The notes beneath the pieces are model-generated. The model was not told the origin of the DNA. It was given only the letters and a program-made list of their open reading frames with translations, and did not search any database. This document shows positions 54,784 to 63,958 of a DNA stretch of 64,000 bases, piece after piece. The DNA is from Streptomyces sp. NBC_00273 (GTDB lineage Bacteria; Actinomycetota; Actinomycetes; Streptomycetales; Streptomycetaceae), in the NCBI RefSeq assembly GCF_036178145.1, contig NZ_CP108067.1:9501001-9565000 (forward strand), read 5' to 3'. Every line of letters begins with the position of its first letter. Position 1 is the stretch's first letter. The position numbers were made by a program, and so were the translations under genes.

Positions 54784-55644
54784 TTACTCCGCGGGCGTGA
54801 TCCGCCAGGTGCCGTGGCGTACGTCGAGCGTCGCGGTGAGGTCGGCCTGTTGCGGGAACGAGATGCCCAGCCGCCACGGGTCTGGCAGGGCGGCCAGCCC
54901 GATGGTGACCAGATCCTCGGTGACGGTGCCCAGGGCTCCGATCCAGTGGGGTGCGGCGGCGATCAGCTGCTCGGGTATCCAGGGCCCGGGCTCGGGAACG
55001 CGGGAGAAAGGCTCCTCGGTGAGTTCGGCGAGGGCGGAGCCGGCCAGCAGGCTCAGCAGTCGCGCCAGGACCGCGGCCGGAAGGGCGGGGTCTCGGGTCT
55101 CCAACAACACGTAGCAGTCGTCGTGGCCCGAGAACCAGACCCGGGAGTCTCCCAGGCGGCTCAGGAGCGGCTCGTCGACGCCGGTCGTGCCGAGCACGAG
55201 GGCGAGCTCGTCGAGCTGCTCCGGGGTCACGTCGGCGGGCACGTCGATCAGACTCAGCTCGTACGGCGACCAGGTGCCGTCGAGGAGACGGGGCAGGAGG
55301 TCGCGGTCCATCACCAGGAGCTCCTCCGGGAGTCCGTTTGTGCCGGACGCCCAGGATCCGAGGGGGTGGACCGTGCACGGCACGCCGAGCTCGGCCGCGA
55401 TCAGCGCGGGCTGCAGCGGATGCCAGTCCTCATCAAGATAGGAGTTGGTCTCCAGCGACACCACTGCGACCGCGTCGTTCGCCACGGCCACGAACAGGTC
55501 GACCAGCTCGCCCGCCTGGGCCGCACCGGCGCTGACCCGCCACAGCCCCTCGGCCTCGCGGACGCTGAAGCTCAATGGGAACGGCTGGCGCTCAATGCCG
55601 ACACTGTTCACGCTGAACGCGCCCTGCTGCCCGACCTCGATCAT
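54784..55644 (-). CDS. hypothetical protein
   Basis: A 286-residue acidic protein with strong codon bias. The ATG at 55644 follows GGGGGTGGGG. Segments such as VSLETNSYLDEDWHPLQPAL, ELLVMDRDLLPRLLDGTWSP and RVWFSGHDDCYVLLETRDPA suggest an alpha/beta protein without membrane helices. I recognise no family. It resembles in style the orphan immunity-like proteins in this window but shares no clear motif with them. Confidence 0.6.
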   Translation of the reverse strand: MIEVGQQGAFSVNSVGIERQPFPLSFSVREAEGLWRVSAGAAQAGELVDLFVAVANDAVAVVSLETNSYLDEDWHPLQPALIAAELGVPCTVHPLGSWASGTNGLPEELLVMDRDLLPRLLDGTWSPYELSLIDVPADVTPEQLDELALVLGTTGVDEPLLSRLGDSRVWFSGHDDCYVLLETRDPALPAAVLARLLSLLAGSALAELTEEPFSRVPEPGPWIPEQLIAAAPHWIGALGTVTEDLVTIGLAALPDPWRLGISFPQQADLTATLDVRHGTWRITPAE

Positions 55645-55824
55645 TGCCCCACCCCCGAGAACCCGCCGGACGCCACTGCCCAGCCCGCATCCATCAATCA
55701 TCGCCGGTCAGCGGGGCGGGCCTGCCACTGCCGACCACCCCTCGACGAGGGCGTGGTCCAGGGATCACACCCACGCGTAGTTCACGTCTGGCACGGTGCT
55801 CAAGGCCGTGGCGGGGACTCGACG

Positions 55825-56208
55825 ATCTCCTGCGCGTTGACGGCGTACGGCGTGTGCGAACTCGCCGGCGTCGGCAGCGACCTCACCTTCTTCGCAACTC
55901 CGGACCGACTTGCCGCTTTTGCCGGGCTCGCACCAGCGCCGCATGACTCAGGCAAGGAGATCGGCAACCTCCACCGCCCCCGCCCCTACCACCGCGGCCT
56001 CCAGCGCGTCTTCTACATGTCCGCCCTGACCAGCGTCCGCTACGCCCCCAATTCCCGGACCTTCTACGACCGCAAGCGCGTCGAGGGGAAACGCCATACC
56101 CAGGCTGTGATCGCTCTCGCCCGTCGCCGAGCGAACGTCATGTGGGCCCTGATACGGGACCGGCGCCTCTACGAAGTCGTTCCACCGGGGATCACGGCGC
56201 CGCTCTGA
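55825..56208 (+). pseudogene. C-terminal fragment of an IS110-family transposase
   Basis: The frame reads DRLAAFAGLAPAPHDSGK, then RGLQRVFYMSALTSVRYAPN, FYDRKRVEGKRHTQAVIALA, and RRANVMWALIRD. This is the Tnp_20 domain without the N-terminal DEDD half. It is a different element from the one at 53145-54352 and overlaps the 3' end of the next minus-strand gene. Confidence 0.8.
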
Positions 56209-56951
56209 TCTTGGTGCCGTCCGTCAAGGACTGCCTGTACTTGGCGGTGTCCGGCTTGCTCGCGAGACCAGACGAGCGTCCGGCGGCGCGGATCCTTGTG
56301 GTCCCAGCTGTCGTAGTCCATGACGGCAACGGTGTCCGACAGCCGCCACCGCGAGGAACTCCATGAGGCTTCAGGCACCTCCACCAGGCCGTCGAGGAGT
56401 TCGATGGCCGAGGTGGCAAGGCTGTCCATGGGCCATGGCTTCCACGTCGCGACGGTGTCGGTGAGGGCATGCGATTCGATCAGATGCGGGAGCGACGGGG
56501 CGATAGGGAGGTAGGGACTGCCACCGTCGATGTCGGTGCCCACACTGCCGTTGGTGTGGATCAAGTCCCGGCACGGCTTTGACACACGCTCGCCGGTCCA
56601 TTCGAAGTACGAGCCCCCTCTTCCCAGGTCCTGCCATGCTGCCGTCTGCAGACCGAGGTGGTCGTACTCCCACCCGCGGGCGGTCTCGTACCGATCCCCG
56701 TTCACAACCCAGCTACGGCGTACCTCGTAGCGCAGGCCTCCGAACTTCTGCTCGAATCCCTCGCATCGGATGATGAGATCCATGGGAGCGGGGACGAGTT
56801 TCCCCGAGCGGTCACGCACTTGCCATAGCTCTATCGGCAGCCCGAACCGAGAGGGGCACTCACGCCGGGCTGAGCGACGCAGGAGGTCTTGTGCGCGCGC
56901 CGAGAGCTCGGATGGATCTTCCAGGATGTGCATCCTGAACTTCTTTTCCAA
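56169..56951 (-). CDS. hypothetical protein, 3' end probably altered
   Basis: A 260-residue soluble protein. The readable body (RFGLPIELWQVRDRSGKLVP, then SWVVNGDRYETARGWEYDHL, then SPYLPIAPSLPHLIESHALT, MDYDSWDHKDPRRRTLVWSR) ends near 56250. The last 25 codons look out of frame and overlap the IS110 fragment by about 40 bp. A neighbouring frame gives SKPDTAKYRQSLTDGTKIRA and a stop, which is probably the original end. One frameshift near 56255 would explain this. The fold and family are not recognised. Confidence 0.55.
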   Translation of the reverse strand: MEKKFRMHILEDPSELSARAQDLLRRSARRECPSRFGLPIELWQVRDRSGKLVPAPMDLIIRCEGFEQKFGGLRYEVRRSWVVNGDRYETARGWEYDHLGLQTAAWQDLGRGGSYFEWTGERVSKPCRDLIHTNGSVGTDIDGGSPYLPIAPSLPHLIESHALTDTVATWKPWPMDSLATSAIELLDGLVEVPEASWSSSRWRLSDTVAVMDYDSWDHKDPRRRTLVWSREQAGHRQVQAVLDGRHQDQSGAVIPGGTTS

Positions 56952-57020
56952 GGGAAGGTGTGGCTGTCAGGCAGTCAGGCTACCGGCCATCAGCACGGGT
57001 TTTGCGGCTTGACTTCTCCA

Positions 57021-57048
57021 TTGGGAAGCTCCTGTTGGGAAGCTCCTG
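57021..57048. repeat. 14-bp tandem duplication
   Basis: TTGGGAAGCTCCTG occurs twice in direct succession, in a 440-bp region (56952-57390) without a confident gene. It may be replication slippage. Confidence 0.7.
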
Positions 57049-57390
57049 AGCGTGATAGCTGACCCGCGGGGTAGCGGGTAGATCATCGCGATCGGGTTGC
57101 CTTCTACGCTGTGCGCGGCCAGGGCGGCGGCGGTCGCGAAGCCGGCTGCGACGGTCAGGCGGTGCGGCCCGCGATGTTTCCGTCGTGCGGGTGACACGTG
57201 GAAGCGGGGATTTCCGGTCCCGCAGCCACAGCTGTACTGGCCGGCGTAACGATTCGGCCCTGGCCGAAACGACTGGAGGGGCGAGCAGGGCAGCCCGCAG
57301 CATCTGTGAGGAAGACAGCGGCGGCGGCACGGCAGCCGCCCATGGCTCCACCGCCGCCGCCCTGCACACCCACCACCTACAGGAGAAGCC

Positions 57391-57687
57391 ATGCGTACAC
57401 GTACCCGGGTCATCGGCACGTTACTGGGTGCCGCCCTGCTCGCAGGCGGCACCGTCACCACCGCGGCTGCCGCGCCGCAGCCTGCGGCCCCCTCGGCCAC
57501 CGAGTCCGTCTCCGACGTCACGTCCACGCTCCCCAGGTGGCGCCCCACCCACAAGCGCTATCCCAGCTACGACTCCTGCAACTGGGCCGGCCAGACCGCC
57601 TGGGAGAACGACGCCCGGGTCACCGAGTGGGACTGCCGCTCGGTCGAGTCGGGAGAGCGCTACGAACTCTGGCTCAACGTGGTCTGA
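57391..57687 (+). CDS. small secreted protein
   Basis: A 98-residue exported protein. CAGGAGAAGCC precedes the ATG at 57391. The signal peptide is RTRVIGTLLGAALLAGGTVT with cleavage near AAAAPQ. The mature part (about 65 residues) is Trp/Tyr-rich and has two Cys, in YDSCNWAGQTAWENDARV and EWDCRSVESG, likely a disulfide. This is typical of small cell-wall or enzyme-inhibitor-like Streptomyces proteins. The function is unknown. A terminator follows. Confidence 0.78.
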   Translation: MRTRTRVIGTLLGAALLAGGTVTTAAAAPQPAAPSATESVSDVTSTLPRWRPTHKRYPSYDSCNWAGQTAWENDARVTEWDCRSVESGERYELWLNVV

Positions 57688-57715
57688 CGGGACGACGGCC
57701 GGCCCAGGACGTCTT

Positions 57716-57748
57716 GCGCGCACCCGTCCACGGGGGGTGGGTGCGCGC
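57716..57748. terminator. bidirectional hairpin terminator
   Basis: GCGCGCACCC (57716-57725) and GGGTGCGCGC (57739-57748) form a perfect 10-bp stem. It sits between the small secreted protein (plus strand) and a short minus-strand gene ending at 57758, and could serve both. Confidence 0.7.
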
Positions 57749-57757
57749 AGCCCTGTC

Positions 57758-57910
57758 CTAGTGCAGCTTCCAGGTGAACTTCCCGCCGCCCACCCAGCGG
57801 ACCGCGTCCGGGTCGTCCAGGTCGTGGATCGTGATGCCGGCAGCCGCGGCGAGCAGGATCACGTCCGTCATGGACTTCGCCGTGCCGAACAGCTCGCCGT
57901 CGATCTCCAC
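57758..57910 (-). CDS. short 50-residue open frame with gene-like composition
   Basis: From a GTG at 57910 the frame reads VEIDGELFGTAKSMTDVILL, then ITIHDLDDPDAVRWVGGG, and stops at 57758. The codon bias and mixed alpha/beta look are those of a real protein. It may be longer upstream (in-frame ASPPFRL) or be the 3' end of a truncated gene. No family is recognised. Confidence 0.45.
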   Translation of the reverse strand: MEIDGELFGTAKSMTDVILLAAAAGITIHDLDDPDAVRWVGGGKFTWKLH

Positions 57911-58065
57911 GAGACGGAACGGCGGTGACGCGCTTGGTGGTTCGGGGTGCGTGTGGTCTTGACGCCGCGGAGTCGCACTCGGGGTCGATGCCGCAGATGT
58001 GGCAGGACCAGGTCGTCAGCGCGATAAAGTAGGCCATCGCGGCCCAGGGTCGCTGTTCGGGCAGG

Positions 58066-58455
58066 TCATGCCTTTTCGAAGGCGTCCCCGGGGCGAGTCG
58101 CATCACGAGCTCGGTGCCCTATGCCCTGGCTGTCGACCCTGCCGGCGACTGCTGGCTCTCCTTGGCAGCGCGTACGAGAGGGTCGGCGGCATACCCACGG
58201 GTTGATGGCGTAGACGGGGCGGCCCGTTGCCCGAAGGCAGGCGACCAGAAGACCGCGGGAGGTCTCAATGGCCACCGGGATGGAATCCTGCGGACTATCG
58301 CCGTGCTCGGCGAGCATCTGAAGCAGCTGGTCGAGCCCTTCTGCGGAGTCATCGATGCGAGCGCGAGCCAGCAGCGACCCGGTTTCGTCGACGACGGCTA
58401 TGTCGTGGTGGTCGCTGGCCCAGTCGATGCCGCAGAACGCTCTCACTCGCCTCAC
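58066..58455 (-). pseudogene. N-terminal fragment of an IS110-family transposase
   Basis: The frame begins RAFCGIDWASDHHDIAVVDE (first Asp of the DEDD site) and continues SIPVAIETSRGLLVACLRAT with VYAINP. After that it shifts frame and no catalytic C-terminus follows. It is a third, distinct IS110-type relic. Confidence 0.8.
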
Positions 58456-58809
58456 GCTTTCTCATCGAATCTGTGTTGTGGCTGGTCACAGCCGTGCAGG
58501 GCATGCGTCTCTCTAATGGAAGGGCTCGGTGGCCCGACATCCGACTAGCCGTTCATGACCCCAGCGACCTGCGGGGCCCACGGTCTTGATCGGAGCTGGA
58601 AGCTCCCGAGCACGTAAGAGGTAGTCCCCGCAGGGGGCTTGGACCACGATCATCATCGGTGACCAAGTGGTCGCTCTCGATGCCAACGGCGAGCGTCAGC
58701 ACACGTCAGTCTTCTTTAAGGGCTCACGGCCCGGATCAACGGAGGACGTCGTGCTGACGCCGGCGATCGGCATCGAGGAGATGTTTCTACGAGCTCAGCT
58801 CTCGCCCAT
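58456..58809. other. no confident gene
   Basis: A plus-strand segment near 58660 (VVALDANGERQHTSVFFKGS) looks protein-like but lacks a start and domain. The rest is featureless by eye. Confidence 0.35.
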
Positions 58810-59268
58810 TAGATCAACGGCCGCAAGAGACATATCGTGGTCGACACCAAAGGAACGCCCGTCATGATCATGGTGACCCCGGCCGCCATGACCGACAGCG
58901 ACGCGGCCCGCGAACTCCTCTGGCGCCTTCGCCTCACCCAGCCGCAGATCACCCAGGTCTGGGCGGACTCCGCCTACGCCGGCCAGCTCGTCGACTGGGC
59001 CCGGGACTTCCTCAACATCACCCTGCGATCCGTCTCCCGGCCCAAGGGAGCCAAGGGGTTCGTCGTCCTTCCCCGGCGCTGGCGCGTTGAGCGGACCATC
59101 GGCTGGATCATGAACGCCCGCCGCAACGCGCGAGACTACGAACGCCTGCCCCTGCACAGCGAAGCACACCTGAACTGGTCACTCATCACCCTCATGACCA
59201 GGCGTATCACCCACGGCGGCAAGCCCAGGGCAGATCGCTGGGACAAGAAACCCCACCTCGCGAGCTGA
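58810..59268 (+). pseudogene. C-terminal half of an IS5-family transposase
   Basis: The frame reads RKRHIVVDTKGTPVMIMVTP, then VWADSAYAGQLVDWARDFLN (second Asp), and FVVLPRRWRVERTIGWIMNA (Glu), ending normally. The N-terminal domain and first Asp are missing. It belongs to a different IS5 subgroup from the 885-bp copies. Confidence 0.8.
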
Positions 59269-59300
59269 CAGCCCAACCAGCCATGCCGGGCAACACCTCC

Positions 59301-60047
59301 TCAGAGTGCCGAGGAGAAAGAAACCGCATGGGGGTGAAGGCCGTCGGCAACGACAACAGCGGCGATTTCTCGCGACTGCGTCCGGCCGAGCCAAACGACG
59401 GCAGAAGACTCGGCGCAGAATGTCACAAGATCAGCTCGGTGAGACTCGTCGCTGGTCCGCTCGAACCATCCACCGAGAAGGCTTTCCGTTTCGCGGGGCG
59501 CGCTTCGGCCCGCCGAAGAATCCCTCCAAAACTTGCAGAACGTCTCAGTCAGCGTCGACCACGCGGTGGCATCGGCGAAGCACCCCATATTCGTCTCGGA
59601 GTTGAACCCGATCCTGTCTCCTGGCCGTATCTGCTCGATGTCGTCACTCACGCTGAGAGCCATCTCCCAGCTGACCACCTGCTCCGGCGAAACACAGAGT
59701 CGGACCGCTGCGACTTCCCGGCCGTCGAAGTCCTCACCCATGAACTCGTACGGCCCCGTCGTCCATGCCGCCTCCAGCCGATAGACACCGGGCGGAAGCC
59801 GCTCGGCCAGTTCCCGGCCTGCACGCGTCTTGAAGTCCGGATCAGTGTCTTCCGGCCACGGCGAATCGACGATGAGACGACCGCTTGGAACACGGACCGT
59901 CGTCACCTCCACTACCTCAGCGACTTCGACGAACGTCAGCGGATCACGGGGCAGCGTTCCCAGCCGCGTCCCTTCCTTGAACACCGCATGCAAATACCAG
60001 CTCTCCTGAGGTCCTGCCACCAGCCGAGCGTCTGTTGTGCCATCCAT
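59301..60047 (-). CDS. DUF4241-like protein
   Basis: A 248-residue protein. The C-terminal RADLVTFCAESSAVVWLGRT and IAAVVVADGLHPHAV match the terminal strands of DUF4241, and the central GVYRLEAAWTTGPYEFMG and RDRIGFNSETNMGCFADAT segments fit too. DUF4241 is a known immunity-type family in polymorphic toxin loci and is also found alone. There is no toxin nearby. The start is uncertain (ATG at 60047 or GTG at 60080, neither with a good Shine-Dalgarno sequence). Confidence 0.72.
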   Translation of the reverse strand: MDGTTDARLVAGPQESWYLHAVFKEGTRLGTLPRDPLTFVEVAEVVEVTTVRVPSGRLIVDSPWPEDTDPDFKTRAGRELAERLPPGVYRLEAAWTTGPYEFMGEDFDGREVAAVRLCVSPEQVVSWEMALSVSDDIEQIRPGDRIGFNSETNMGCFADATAWSTLTETFCKFWRDSSAGRSAPRETESLLGGWFERTSDESHRADLVTFCAESSAVVWLGRTQSREIAAVVVADGLHPHAVSFSSAL

Positions 60048-60171
60048 AGCCGAAGGGTATGCAGCACTGCTGACACTCACGTGTGCGGCCCGGCTTCCCT
60101 AGCTTGATGCGACGATCAGGGCCCGCCAGCTCCAGCAGGGCCGCAATTCGGGGATCGAAAACACCTTCTGA

Positions 60172-61275
60172 GAGGGTGTTTAGCGCTTTATTGAGGCTGT
60201 TTGAGCCAGTATGGGCTTGCGGTCGGTTGGGACTGCTGGGGTTGGTGTGGTTCATGATGTGGGAGTGGCCGTCAGGCGGGCGTCTTGCTCTGCCTTCTCC
60301 TGTTTCATCCCAAGGCGCCGGGTTTCACGCCGTGTGCTTCGGGCGCCGGTCCGCACGCCCGGGCCGGCTGGGTAGCCCAGAATCATGTCTGAACGCCGCC
60401 GATACCCGAGCGATCTGTCCGATGCCCGGTGGGAGCTTGTCGAGCCGGTTCTGACCGCGTGGCGGTCCGAGCGCCGTGGCCGCGGCCTGGACATCGGCCG
60501 GCCACCCGACCACGACTTGCGCAGTTTGCTTGACGCGGTGCTCTACGTGAACCGGACGGGCATTCCATGGCGGTACCTGCCGCACGACTACCCGCACTGG
60601 AACACGGTCTACGCCTACTTCGCGCGCTGGCAGGAGGAGGGCGTCTTCGACCAGCTCAACACGCTCCTGCGACGCCAAGTCCGCAGACGGGAGGGCCGGG
60701 AGGAGGAGCCGACGGCGTGTGTCATCGACTCGCAGAGCATCAAGACCTCCACCAACGTGCCGGCCTGTGAGCAGGGCATCGACGCCGGCAAGAAGATCGT
60801 CGGGAGGAAGCGGAGCATCGTCATCGACACCGTCGGGCTCCTCCTCCAAGTCCTGGTCACCGCTGCGAGTGTGCAGGACTCGATCGCCGGCCAGACTCTC
60901 ATCGAACGGGTCGCCGCCGACCATCCCACCGTCCGCAAGACCTGGGTCGACGGAGGCTACCGCCAACACCTCGTCGAGCACGCCGCCACCCTCGGCATCG
61001 ACATGCACATCGTCCGCCGCGACCCCACCACCAGGGGATTTTCAGTCCTGCCGCGAAGGTGGACCGTCGAGAGAACCCTCGGCTGGCTCATGAACCACCG
61101 CCGCCTGGCCCGCGACTACGAAGCCCATCCACACCGCTCCGAAGCCATGATCCACCTCGCAATGATCAACCTCATGACCCGCAGACTCACCTCCGAATCT
61201 ACCCCCAGCTGGCGCGGCGCATGAAACGCCCTCAACCCGGCAATCCGGGATGAAACAACGGGATGAAACGCCCTC
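60172..61275 (+). mobile_element. IS5-family element, 1104 bp, intact
   Basis: The ends are GAGGGTGTTT (60172) and, inverted, GAGGGCGTTT (61275). It is flanked by TGA on both sides (60169-60171 and 61276-61278), a TNA duplication. The AAACGCCCTC end sequence also occurs at 61224-61233, so the right end has a partial internal repeat. Confidence 0.85.
60385..61224 (+). CDS. IS5-family transposase, single frame
   Basis: A 279-residue DDE transposase. The N-terminal domain is DLSDARWELVEPVLTAWRSE with GIPWRYLPHDYPHWNTVYAY. Catalytic residues are Asp in ACVIDSQSIKTS, Asp in KTWVDGGYRQHL and Glu in RRWTVERTLGWLMNHRRLAR. It is complete, uninterrupted and of the normal length, so it is probably active. 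It is unlike the two-frame elements at 23.5, 41.7 and 45.1 kb. Confidence 0.93.
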   Translation: MSERRRYPSDLSDARWELVEPVLTAWRSERRGRGLDIGRPPDHDLRSLLDAVLYVNRTGIPWRYLPHDYPHWNTVYAYFARWQEEGVFDQLNTLLRRQVRRREGREEEPTACVIDSQSIKTSTNVPACEQGIDAGKKIVGRKRSIVIDTVGLLLQVLVTAASVQDSIAGQTLIERVAADHPTVRKTWVDGGYRQHLVEHAATLGIDMHIVRRDPTTRGFSVLPRRWTVERTLGWLMNHRRLARDYEAHPHRSEAMIHLAMINLMTRRLTSESTPSWRGA

Positions 61276-61481
61276 TGAAGTACGCGGCGGCGGGTGCTTC
61301 CTTGGCCGCGACCCCGGCGATCTTGTGGGCGCTGTGCCAGGAGCCGTTGTACTCGCCGGCCCACAGGCTGATCGCCCTCCGACACACGGGCGTCCGCGCG
61401 GAGGATGACCGAGCTGACCCATCTTGTCCTGGTCTCCTACAAGCTCCCCGACACCGGCGAGATCCTCCGCTCCAGATCGTG

Positions 61482-61739
61482 CCGTCCAAGAGCCACGAGG
61501 AACGTCTCCTGCCCGTCAGCCCCGAGCCGGCTAGCGTCCTGGCCACCATCGTCAAGCGCCTAGGTGACGCGAACGACCGCAAGATCCCGCTGGTCTCCCG
61601 CTACGACCACCACGAGCGCGTCACCGGTCCGCAGCTTCCCCGCCTCTTCCAGCGCCGGCCCTACTGGCAGGCGCAGGTCTTGAACGAGACCTGTCGGGCG
61701 CAGAGTAGATGTCAGTTCGGCGCAGGGTTTCGTCAGTAG
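61482..61739 (+). pseudogene. fragment of a tyrosine recombinase/integrase-type transposase
   Basis: The frame reads SKSHEERLLPVSPEPASVLA, then RLGDANDRKIPLVSRYDHHE, then GPQLPRLFQRR. This resembles the middle of large actinobacterial tyrosine recombinases. The catalytic RHRY box is absent. On the minus strand 61276-61420 has AISLWAGEYNGSWHSAHKIA, another coding scrap next to the IS insertion site. Confidence 0.55.
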
Positions 61740-61750
61740 CGCGCCATAGG

Positions 61751-62500
61751 TCAACTGCTCCAGCGGGCCACGATGGCGTGATCGACGCGGAAGAGGGCGT
61801 CGCACTCCGCGCAGTACGCACTGCCGAAGACGTAGGTCAGCTTGTTCGCGACTTCGTGCTGACCATCGGCGAGAGCACGCGCGTGGAGCCGCTTGGCTAG
61901 CCCTTCCAAGAGGGAGGGGTCTGCGGGCTGCAACTCCCCACGGTGCCCAGCGGTCTCGTTCATGTAGAAGCCGTCGGTCGTTGAAAAGTGGCCGTATTCG
62001 CCGAACACCACGAAGTTCTCGGCCTCACACATAGGGCATGGAACCTCGAACTCCTCACCGCTGAGACCGTGCAGTTCCTCCCCCCACACCTCGACTCCCT
62101 CGAAGGCCAGCTGGGCTTCCAGCAGTTCCACATAGCGATCTGGACTGCCGGTCAGCGACGGATGGCGCAGTGCCCGCTCCACCAGCTCGATCAGCTCAGC
62201 GATCTCGGCAGCGTAGGCATCTTTTGGATCAGGCGTCCCGTGGGGCCGGTCGGTGCTGGCGACGATGGAAGCGGCCAAGAGCAAGGGCATGGTTCGGTCT
62301 GTAGCCGTCAACTGGCGCGCCTTCTCGGCGAGCGCGGGCAGGGCGGCGTAGCTCGCGGGGTAGACCGTTCCTTGGTGGCACAGGCGGGACCAGAGCTCGT
62401 TCCACGCGGGACCCTCCGGGTCGGGCCCGGCTGCCTTGAGGAGGCCGGGCACGTCTTCGGCGGTGCCGTAGGCATGGGTGAGCTGAGACCATTCCGTCAT
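61751..62500 (-). CDS. hypothetical protein with HEAT-like and zinc-ribbon-like segments
   Basis: A 249-residue protein. The N-terminal 150 residues are helical (WSRLCHQGTVYPASYAALPA, LLLAASIVASTDRPHG). The middle holds CPMCEAENFVVFGEYG and the end holds FGSAYCAECDALFRV. These two CxxC pairs could bind zinc. The start is probably the ATG at 62500. A longer start is possible. Similar proteins occur as orphans in Streptomyces. Function is unknown. Confidence 0.65.
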   Translation of the reverse strand: MTEWSQLTHAYGTAEDVPGLLKAAGPDPEGPAWNELWSRLCHQGTVYPASYAALPALAEKARQLTATDRTMPLLLAASIVASTDRPHGTPDPKDAYAAEIAELIELVERALRHPSLTGSPDRYVELLEAQLAFEGVEVWGEELHGLSGEEFEVPCPMCEAENFVVFGEYGHFSTTDGFYMNETAGHRGELQPADPSLLEGLAKRLHARALADGQHEVANKLTYVFGSAYCAECDALFRVDHAIVARWSS

Positions 62501-62650
62501 AGGGCTGATCAAAGCAGACGCTTCCAGCATCAAAGACTGCGCCCTGGTGTCGGGCGATACGAGAGAGTCAGTGGTCGGCGGCGTGGTGCGTGGCGGCTCT
62601 GGGGATTCTCTGGATCTTCGTGCTGTGGTGAACGCCGTCCTGGACGTACA

Positions 62651-63088
62651 GTGACGCGCGGGGCCCCTGCGGTGAGGGCTGCGTGGGGCTACGCCCACTA
62701 CCGCGACAGGATCGCCCGTGCCCCGCACAGTCCGCTAGACCTGGAGTCCTTGGCCTACCGTGCTGGCGGCGCCGCTGGCCGCATCGTGGCGATCGAGGCG
62801 ATCTGGGACGGCGACACCGTCCACGACTGGTTCTTGAGACTGCTGGCCGTCACCGCCGAACCCGCGGAAGAGCATGTGCTGGCCACCATCTACGCGAGCA
62901 CGGCCAAGCGGTACCTAGGCGAGGACGAGGACGGCAGCACACGTCATCCGGCGGGGATTGCCACTGAAAGGGCTGGTAGCGGTCTGGCCGCCCACCTTTC
63001 GGTTCCCTTCCATTTCGCGAGTCCGGACATGCCGGACGACGAGGCTCCGCGCTGGCAGCCGACCACCTTGAGCGAGCCCGGCCTTTAG
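62651..63088 (+). CDS. hypothetical protein
   Basis: A 145-residue protein from a GTG at 62651 (or 62672). The readable core is AGGAAGRIVAIEAIWDGDTV, then VHDWFLRLLAVTAEPAEEHV, then LATIYASTAKRYLG. No membrane helix or signal. It is divergent from the gene at 61751-62500. I do not recognise the family. Confidence 0.55.
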   Translation: MTRGAPAVRAAWGYAHYRDRIARAPHSPLDLESLAYRAGGAAGRIVAIEAIWDGDTVHDWFLRLLAVTAEPAEEHVLATIYASTAKRYLGEDEDGSTRHPAGIATERAGSGLAAHLSVPFHFASPDMPDDEAPRWQPTTLSEPGL

Positions 63089-63110
63089 CGGTTATTCGGT
63101 CGGCTTCGGT

Positions 63111-63958
63111 TTACGGGCTCTCTCGGGTGGCGATGGCTGCGTCGTACGCGTCCAGGGTCCGGTAGAGGATGGAGCGGCCGACGTTGAGGTGCCGGGCGAT
63201 CGAGGTCACGGATTCCTTGCCGTCGCGGCGCCGTAGCGCGACGGCGAGCATGTCGCCGTCGACGACTGGCGGGCGGCCGCCGTGGTTGCCCTTCTCGGCG
63301 ACGGTATCCAGGCCGGTCAGGGTCCGTTCGTGGATGAACTCCCGCTCGACTTCCGTCATCGCGGCGAACACCACGAAGAGGATCTTGCCCGCGCCCTGCG
63401 GGTCGTACATCCCGGCGAGCGGGCCGCTGAGGATCTCCAGGCGGTGGTCGCGTTCGGCGAGGTCCTGCGACGAGGTGATGAGCTCGACCATGTTGCGGCC
63501 CAGGCGGTCGAGCATGGTGACGGTGAGGGTGTCGGCCGGGCGGAGGTCGGCGAGGGCGGTGTTGTACTCGGGGCGGATCTTCTCCCGGGTGCCGACCTTC
63601 TCGACGTAGATGCGCATGCAGCGGGCCCTTTTCAGGAGGCGGACCTGTCCGGCGAGGTCTTGGCCCTTGCTGGAGACGCGGGCGTAGCCGATGCGGTCGC
63701 CGGCCCGCGCGAGGAGTTCGGGGTCGAGGTCGGGTTCGGGGCCGGGCTGCCAGGTGCGGCCGGGCCCGCGTGCGGCGGGGATACGGATCGCGGGCCCGAC
63801 TTCAGCGCGGGGGTCTTGCCGTAGCGGCCGGTGCGGTAGTCGACGGCGACGACGCCGGAGTGCGCCCGGCACACCGACCCGGGCGGCGCCCCGCACCGCG
63901 GGAACGGCTCTCGCTCGATCAGCTCGGCGCGGGCGATCTCGTCCAGGCCGCTGTCCAC
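63111..63958 (-). pseudogene. serine recombinase with N-terminal zinc-finger-like domain, one frameshift
   Basis: The catalytic frame reads IGYARVSSKGQDLAGQVRLL (catalytic Ser), MLDRLGRNMVELI, and a C-terminal helix-turn-helix ESVTSIARHLNVGRSILYRT. The true N-terminus is in the neighbouring frame from a GTG at 63958 with GGAGGGGGA: MDSGLDEIARAELIEREPFP, then CGAPPGSVCR, a CxxC-like finger seen in Streptomyces recombinases. The frames join near 63797, where one extra G would restore the reading. It may be a base-call error. If not, a start inside the catalytic frame could still give a working resolvase core. Confidence 0.8.
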
